DNA from: a virus
DNA length: 41,868 nucleotides
Direction: 5' to 3' (one strand)
IMG/VR virus record: IMGVR_UViG_3300047551_000531
Coordinates: 1-41,868 of that record
This document shows positions 36,662-41,868 of this stretch, piece after piece (the stretch's first letter is position 1; the number at the start of each line of letters is the position of its first letter). The position numbers were made by a program, and so were the translations under genes. Under the pieces are notes generated by a model. That model was given only the letters and a program-made list of their open reading frames with translations. It did not search any database and was not told the DNA's origin.

Positions 36662-38266
36662 CTACGCGCCCTCAAGGGCTGCAACTTTAGCTTCGAGGGT
36701 TTCGATGCGCTCCATTGCTTCTTGCAGCGCCTTGACTGCCTTCATGTAAAGGACTGACTGATTGACGCCCTTCGTAACCTCGCCTGTTTCGTTGCCGTTT
36801 TCATCGCGGTCAAGAATCTCAAATACAAGATTAGGACAAACCTGTTCAAGCTCTTGGGCAATCGGGCCAATTTGACGATGAGTTTGATGGCCGGTTTCTT
36901 CTTTGAAGTTCCAGTTGCGGATCTGAATTGCCTTCAGATCGTTCCACTGCGAACCTGCATCAACAATGTTTTCTTTTAATTTTTCGTCTGATATGCTGGT
37001 ATAGCTGCCATTTGTATTAGTAACGTCGCCATTGGTTGTCACTTGAAAAGAGACAGTACCAGTCAATGGAGCGCTAGCAGAATATGCGCCTCTAAACAAA
37101 TAGTTTGTATTGCCAGCAGCGCTAGAACTACTGGCAATAAAAGTATCAGGATTCGCGCTATAAACGCCGCTTTTGCCATCGCTACTAATCCTCATCCTCT
37201 CCGTCGGAGAAGACGCCCCATCGGCCGTAGTGGAGAACACTAGGCGGCCGGGCATGTCGTTAGCGCCGGGGGTGCCGTCTATGTAACACTCAATACCAGC
37301 AGCGGGAACCATCTCGCTGCCATCTGCTCCTTGAAATGAAACGATACCTAATTGATCATCTGCTTGCACAACTGTATTGCCACCGATTGATCCGCTTCTT
37401 TGGTGACACAAAAGCAGATTTGCACCGTTCACTCCTGCCGTAGACGATGTGAAAACTGCTTGCGCTGCTGAGGTTGTTTGAGATTCAACTTGAAAAAGCG
37501 CAGTATATGTTGTATTGAATAGATTAGTACGCGCACTAGACGTGCCAACTAACAGGCGGCCGGAGCTATCGATGCGGGCGCGTTCCGTGCTGTTTGTATT
37601 GAAGATGATCGGATTGGTTGTTGTATTTCCAATCGTTAATTGCGAATTGCAGATAAGGCCGTCGTAAGCAAGAGCCGTGTTAACGGCAACATTGTTGCTA
37701 TTGACACGAAGAACAGAAGCCAGGGAAGTATTGTTGTCGGAAACAACGTCAATTTTTACGCCAGGGCTCGTAGTGCCCACCCCTAGTCCAGTCGCCGTCC
37801 AAGCACCAATAAGGGCGCTATTCCTGAGAAATTTGAAATCGTAATTATCCAGAGTTCCAATATAAGCACCAGTGCTCGTATCGGACCCAAGCACGGCAAT
37901 TTGGGCGCCACTAACACTTGAAGTAATTTGACTAACGGACGCATCTCGGACGTCTAGCTTGTAACTGGGGCTGCTAGTGCCCACCCCTACGCGGCCTGAG
38001 GAGTCAACAAACAACCGCGCCGTGCCGCCGGTGCTGATGGCTACCTGGTCAGACCCAGGCCGGTAGATGCCGGTGTTGGGATCGCTTTCAAAGCCGATAC
38101 CGGGTGCAGCCGCGGTGCCGTCAGGTGCGCCGCGGAGCAGTTCCTCGATCGTGATGCGCTTGTTCTTGTTGGCGGCTGATGCCTCGCTGATGTCAACGAT
38201 CGGCAGGTAGTCGCCTGCAGCAGGCGCCGTAAGCGCTGTCAGGTCAGAGATCTTACGGTCAGCCAT
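36662..38266 (-). CDS. Tail fibre/spike with C-terminal S74 intramolecular chaperone
   Basis: This 534-aa protein has fibre-type phrases (NTGIYRPGSDQVAIST, RVGVGTSSPSYKLDV, GLGVGTTSPGVKIDV, ERARIDSSGRLLVGT) suggesting a trimeric beta fibre. It ends in a Peptidase_S74 domain (about 424-534): SISDEKLKENI, IQIRNWNFKEETG, RQIGPIAQELEQVCPNLV and a C-terminal coiled coil. S74 helps fibre trimerisation and then cleaves itself off. The fibre probably contacts the host. The gene is less GC-rich in the middle than its neighbours, which may mark module exchange. Confidence 0.9.
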   Translation of the reverse strand: MADRKISDLTALTAPAAGDYLPIVDISEASAANKNKRITIEELLRGAPDGTAAAPGIGFESDPNTGIYRPGSDQVAISTGGTARLFVDSSGRVGVGTSSPSYKLDVRDASVSQITSSVSGAQIAVLGSDTSTGAYIGTLDNYDFKFLRNSALIGAWTATGLGVGTTSPGVKIDVVSDNNTSLASVLRVNSNNVAVNTALAYDGLICNSQLTIGNTTTNPIIFNTNSTERARIDSSGRLLVGTSSARTNLFNTTYTALFQVESQTTSAAQAVFTSSTAGVNGANLLLCHQRSGSIGGNTVVQADDQLGIVSFQGADGSEMVPAAGIECYIDGTPGANDMPGRLVFSTTADGASSPTERMRISSDGKSGVYSANPDTFIASSSSAAGNTNYLFRGAYSASAPLTGTVSFQVTTNGDVTNTNGSYTSISDEKLKENIVDAGSQWNDLKAIQIRNWNFKEETGHQTHRQIGPIAQELEQVCPNLVFEILDRDENGNETGEVTKGVNQSVLYMKAVKALQEAMERIETLEAKVAALEGA

Positions 38267-38272
38267 GTGCTA

Positions 38273-38986
38273 TCAGGACTCGTACACTATGTTAACCGTA
38301 CCAGCGTCGAAGGTATCTGGCGTGTTAGTGCTAGTCAACCGCACTTGTGTCAACACTGCACCAAGGGTGGCATCACCGGCACCATAGGCGCTGGTTGTAG
38401 TACCTGAAACTGCAGCGCGCTTTACGTTTGATGTGTAAACCCAATTGTTGCCGTCAACCCTGATCATGTGCACTATGCCTGAGTGCAGATATGTGCTTAG
38501 AGTTGTGTTTGTAAGAAGAAACCCAGCGCTGCTGTATTGACTAGATGTAGCTGCGACGCTCTCCGAGTTGGAGTTGTAACCGCTTGTGACAAAGCCGCTA
38601 GCGGTGCCAAGCTGAACAATTAGCTCGTTGCTGCCGTTAGTGCTGACGCCATAGAGCATCATGGTGATCTGATTAGCCCAACTCGGGATGCTGCCAAATG
38701 TGATCGCCGTGCCAGACGTGGATGCCTGCGCGGTTGCGCGCCTGGTTTTCTTGAGTCCGAGGTTATCGAGCGTTGCATCACCGACCTCGATGTAGGCACT
38801 GTTGGCACCGTTGCGGATGTACAGCGTCGCCGGTGCATCGGTGTCAACGTGCCACTGGTAGGCAAACGTCGTGCTTGGCGCCGTGGTTCCGCTGTTGTTG
38901 GTCGCAATAGCCGACAGCGCATTGTTCAGGTCTGACCGAAATGCAGCGCCAGCTTGGTTGGCGATGTCGTAGTCGTGTTGCGCCAT
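38273..38986 (-). CDS. Tail fibre-associated protein, 237 aa
   Basis: The N-terminal part (MAQHDYDIANQAGAAFRSDL then NNALSAIATNNSG, YQWHVDTDAPATLYIRNGAN) is a common phage fibre-attachment module. The C-terminal 150 residues are Thr/Ser/Asn-rich and beta-like, a probable receptor-binding or fibre knob part. It starts as TAATG with the J stop, with a GGAG ribosome site just upstream at the end of J. It lies between J and the S74 fibre. Confidence 0.8.
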   Translation of the reverse strand: MAQHDYDIANQAGAAFRSDLNNALSAIATNNSGTTAPSTTFAYQWHVDTDAPATLYIRNGANSAYIEVGDATLDNLGLKKTRRATAQASTSGTAITFGSIPSWANQITMMLYGVSTNGSNELIVQLGTASGFVTSGYNSNSESVAATSSQYSSAGFLLTNTTLSTYLHSGIVHMIRVDGNNWVYTSNVKRAAVSGTTTSAYGAGDATLGAVLTQVRLTSTNTPDTFDAGTVNIVYES

Positions 38987-41868
38987 TAGGTGATCTCCTT
39001 GCCGTAACCAACGGCGGTGTATTGGAAGTTGCGTGCGACTGGCTTGTCGCTGTTGTCCTGGATCACAAGATCAACGCCAGTCCGGGATAGCGTATCCAGT
39101 GTATAGTAGTCGCCACTATCTGCGTCGAAGATGGTGATGCCCATCGTAGGCGACTGGTAAAAGTTGTCAACGAAGTCGATCAGGAACGGCCCAGCAGCGG
39201 TGCCGGTACCAGTGCCCGGTCCAGTTGCGGTGAACTTGGTGCCAGGATTGTTGTTGGCCGCGCCGATCAACGTGAAGTCCGTCGTACCTGCGGTCACGAT
39301 GGTGTAGTCCCTGCCAGCCTGGATCTCTGCTGCTGTGTTCAATGTGTCGCTTACATCAGAGATCTCGGCACGCTGTTGCATCTCGACGGCAACGCTGGCA
39401 TTAGTGACAACCGGCACCTGCGTCGCATCAGTTGTGCTGAGCACCACCTTGAACTGGAAGCCACGGCCGCGCACCGTCGCATTGGCAAACTCCCGCCAAT
39501 CGCCCCATGTCGGCGACCCTGATGGGTTGTCGGCGGTGGTGCGAACGTACATCAGCGCATTGGTGCGATCGCCCAAGTCGTCGATGGTGTTCCATGTGTC
39601 GATGTCACCGGTCCTGTCATCCCACAGCGCACCAGCAATGACCGTGTAGAACTCAAGTGTCCGCCTGACATTCACGTCATACACCTGATTCAAGTCAAGC
39701 GTTTGGTTGAACAGGTACTCGCCGGTCTCAAGTGCGCCGCCAATGTTGTCGATTGAATCCAGCGCGTCCCAGTCCCCGTCCAGCGCCATGTCGTCGATGT
39801 AGGTCTCATTAGCGATCGACAGTCCGTCGCCTGTAACCGCCTCAAAGAAGAAGGTATCGACGAACGTGCCGGTGAATGGCGGATGCGTGTAGGTCTGCAC
39901 TAGTAGTCGCGGCAATGGCGTCGGCAGATCAACAATGATGGATGCTGCCGTGACGCTGCGGTTGCCGGTGTCGTCCTCAAACTTGAGCAGGTAAGTGCCT
40001 TCCAGTAGTGGCACCTGCTTCTGTGTCTGGCCACCAGCCGCTGCAGCCACGATCTCCTGTGCGCTCTCCCATGCTGCGCCGGTCAGCACCGGCTGATGAC
40101 GGATCAGCACCTTGCCATTCAGGATCACGTCTAGCTCGGTGCTGCGATCCCAACTGATGACAGCCGATGCCTCGTCAATCGCAACCAGGCTCAGACCGGT
40201 CGGTGATGCAGGTGCGGCAGTCTTGCCCACTGCTTCAACCGATCCGATGGCTGCTGTTGCCGACAGTCGCCGGTTGACCGGATCGACGCTGTAGACCTCA
40301 ACCTGATACAGGCCAGCGACGGCAATGTCGATGTCATACGCGACGGTCTCCTGATCCGTCTCGACCCAGTTGCCGTCATCAACGCGCCAGCGCACGCGGT
40401 AGATGTCAATGCCGGTCACTGCTGACCATGCCACCTGCAACTGAGCCAAGACAATGCCGTTGCTTTCAAAGACACGCTCCTGCAGCGTCAACCCGCTAGG
40501 AGCAGATGGCACCTCATTCAGGTTAGTAATGTCACGGAACTGCAGCGGCACATCCCGCTCGATGTAGTCGTACTTGCTGCTGTTGTAGGCGACTGCGCTG
40601 ATGGTGTAGACGGCCTGCTCCGACTCGGCAATGCTGACGATCCGCCAGGTTGATGCCTCTAGGTCCTCAGTCTGATACAGCCAGATGCTGTTGACATTAG
40701 GCGCCGTCGAGTACGCACTGCTGACCGTGATCACACTGCCGACGATGGATGACACCGTTTTGGATTCAACCGCACCGGTCGGCAGGATCACCGACAGCGT
40801 CGGGCTGGTGCCAAGCACCAAGCCAGTAGCACTGTCAACAGTGATCGCTGTTGTCGTTGCGGATGTGATGCGCCCACCGCGGCGCTGACCGCTTCTGGTT
40901 GGATCGGACACCTCAACGATCTGCCCAGGTGTCAACACCACGCCAGCGTCAAGCGATGCACTGAACGTGATGACCTCGGTCTCGTACCGGTTGGAGTACA
41001 GCAGCCATTCGCCGAGGCGATGAGCTTGCCCGCGACTAGTGCAAGCAAATGCCTGGATCTCGGCCGTCTGGATGCCATACCGCTGGATGCCATCCTGGTC
41101 CTCAATCACCTCCTGTGCGATGTCACGAGTATCCATGTCGAAATAGGACACGATCGCAACGGTTGGCCTGCCCTTCAGGCTGCTGCCCTGATACGAGAAC
41201 CCGTCTTGAGTCACGTTGGCTAGCGTGAACAGGTGCGCGACGGTGTCTGGCGCATCCTGCGCGATGCTGAGTGCACCCTCGGACCAATACGGCATTGCCC
41301 GAAAGACCGAGCACATGTCACTGATCAGCTTGTAGGCATCGTCTGCTGATTGGATGTTGACGTTGCAGGAAAACCGCGGCTCAGCGCCACCGAAGCCATC
41401 CGGTACCAACGCGCTGCAATACTGCGACGCGGTAAAGAATGAAAACTTATCCAGTTGCGATGCTTGGATGTGATCGCCGAATCCATAGCGGCTGTCGACC
41501 AGCAGATCCCACAGCACCCATGCAGGGTCATTGGTCCATTGCTTGGTTGCGCTGAAATTGCCGCCCCATACAAAGCCAGCCGGATAAACGATCCGCCCGG
41601 TGCCAGGATCAACGGTGACGCCATCAGGGATTGCTACCTTGATGCCACGGATGCGGTAGCTGCGTTTAGGGATGCTGCCGATCTGCTTTGCATCTAGCCG
41701 CAAACCAATGACAGCGCTGTTGGGATACCGCAGCCTGCCATAGATGATCTTGGTGTACGACGCCCAGTTGAACTTATCCTGTACCTTGGAGCTGGTTGAG
41801 TTGGCGGTAACGCGAGTGACTTTGATGTCAACCGGAAACGCGCCATCCAGGTCGATCTGATAGTCGCG
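38986..41868 (-). CDS. J: Tail tip attachment protein J, main part (continues from position 571)
   Basis: This is the rest of the 1108-aa J protein. Bases 41742-41868 duplicate the window start. Reading through the join gives YGRLRYPNSAVIGLRLDAKQ, then RSYRIRGIKVAIPDG and WVLWDLLVDSRYGFGDHI, all typical of the gpJ core. Two fibronectin type III domains follow (about residues 600-790). A beta module DYTIVTAGTTDFTLIGAANN...TGPGTGTGTA lies near 995-1040. The C-terminus is the receptor-proximal part. An apparent TTG start at 41703 is not real; it is an internal Leu (residue 204). Confidence 0.93.
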   Translation of the reverse strand, partial: RDYQIDLDGAFPVDIKVTRVTANSTSSKVQDKFNWASYTKIIYGRLRYPNSAVIGLRLDAKQIGSIPKRSYRIRGIKVAIPDGVTVDPGTGRIVYPAGFVWGGNFSATKQWTNDPAWVLWDLLVDSRYGFGDHIQASQLDKFSFFTASQYCSALVPDGFGGAEPRFSCNVNIQSADDAYKLISDMCSVFRAMPYWSEGALSIAQDAPDTVAHLFTLANVTQDGFSYQGSSLKGRPTVAIVSYFDMDTRDIAQEVIEDQDGIQRYGIQTAEIQAFACTSRGQAHRLGEWLLYSNRYETEVITFSASLDAGVVLTPGQIVEVSDPTRSGQRRGGRITSATTTAITVDSATGLVLGTSPTLSVILPTGAVESKTVSSIVGSVITVSSAYSTAPNVNSIWLYQTEDLEASTWRIVSIAESEQAVYTISAVAYNSSKYDYIERDVPLQFRDITNLNEVPSAPSGLTLQERVFESNGIVLAQLQVAWSAVTGIDIYRVRWRVDDGNWVETDQETVAYDIDIAVAGLYQVEVYSVDPVNRRLSATAAIGSVEAVGKTAAPASPTGLSLVAIDEASAVISWDRSTELDVILNGKVLIRHQPVLTGAAWESAQEIVAAAAGGQTQKQVPLLEGTYLLKFEDDTGNRSVTAASIIVDLPTPLPRLLVQTYTHPPFTGTFVDTFFFEAVTGDGLSIANETYIDDMALDGDWDALDSIDNIGGALETGEYLFNQTLDLNQVYDVNVRRTLEFYTVIAGALWDDRTGDIDTWNTIDDLGDRTNALMYVRTTADNPSGSPTWGDWREFANATVRGRGFQFKVVLSTTDATQVPVVTNASVAVEMQQRAEISDVSDTLNTAAEIQAGRDYTIVTAGTTDFTLIGAANNNPGTKFTATGPGTGTGTAAGPFLIDFVDNFYQSPTMGITIFDADSGDYYTLDTLSRTGVDLVIQDNSDKPVARNFQYTAVGYGKEIT
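41742..41868. repeat. Direct terminal repeat, right copy
   Basis: It is identical to bases 1-127 and inside the J gene. It shows that the ends of the window meet, so the genome is complete. Confidence 0.93.

Noticed and set aside
41325-41703. TTG start of J at 41703
   Set aside because: The frame is open upstream through the circular junction to the ATG at 571. The residues in between are typical J sequence, so 41703 is an internal Leu codon.

Overview
The window is a complete circular genome of a tailed phage (siphovirus with a lambda-like tail), cut open inside a tail gene. The first 127 bases recur exactly as the last 127 bases, so the unique molecule is about 41,741 bp and the tail-tip gene J runs across the artificial ends (1108 aa when joined). 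The host is probably a unicellular cyanobacterium of the Synechococcus/Cyanobium type. This is inferred from a sigma-70 factor with a cyanobacteria-like core, and from several small proteins that resemble ones I recall from cyanophages. I see no integrase, repressor or tRNA gene, so a lytic life style is likely.

Two transcription blocks diverge near 22.3 kb and converge near 34.3 kb. The minus-strand block runs from 22.3 kb down through position 1 and, wrapped around the circle, from 41.7 down to 34.4 kb. It encodes, in order: a ribbon-helix-helix protein, primase-helicase, an iteron-like intergenic region, a sliding clamp (DnaN), TerS, TerL, a DUF4055 portal, a MuF-type minor head protein interrupted by an intein, three small basic proteins, scaffold, major capsid, a decoration-like protein, head-tail connectors, tail terminator, two tandem tail-tube proteins, chaperones G and GT with a -1 frameshift, tape measure, M, L, K, I, J, tail fibres (one with an S74 chaperone), and a lysis cassette with small membrane proteins and a GH24+M15 endolysin. 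An HNH endonuclease closes the block.

The plus-strand block (22.3-34.3 kb) is compact, with most genes joined by ATGA-type overlaps. It encodes a RecD/Dda-like helicase, a DEAH helicase, a cytosine-methyltransferase-like protein, a VRR-NUC nuclease, a RecE-like exonuclease with a RecT/Bet annealing protein, SSB, a run of small cyanophage-type proteins, a secreted RlpA-like protein, a DUF3310 protein, a zinc-ribbon protein, a dCTP deaminase and the sigma factor. Together these suggest early DNA metabolism and recombination followed by redirection of host transcription.

The most striking feature is at 12.3-13.2 kb. The 275-residue intein in the MuF protein is read on the minus strand. The same DNA, in codon-on-codon register on the plus strand, encodes a 253-aa protein with a helix-turn-helix and a Vsr/EDxHD-like nuclease core. 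It looks like a homing endonuclease stored antisense inside its own intein.
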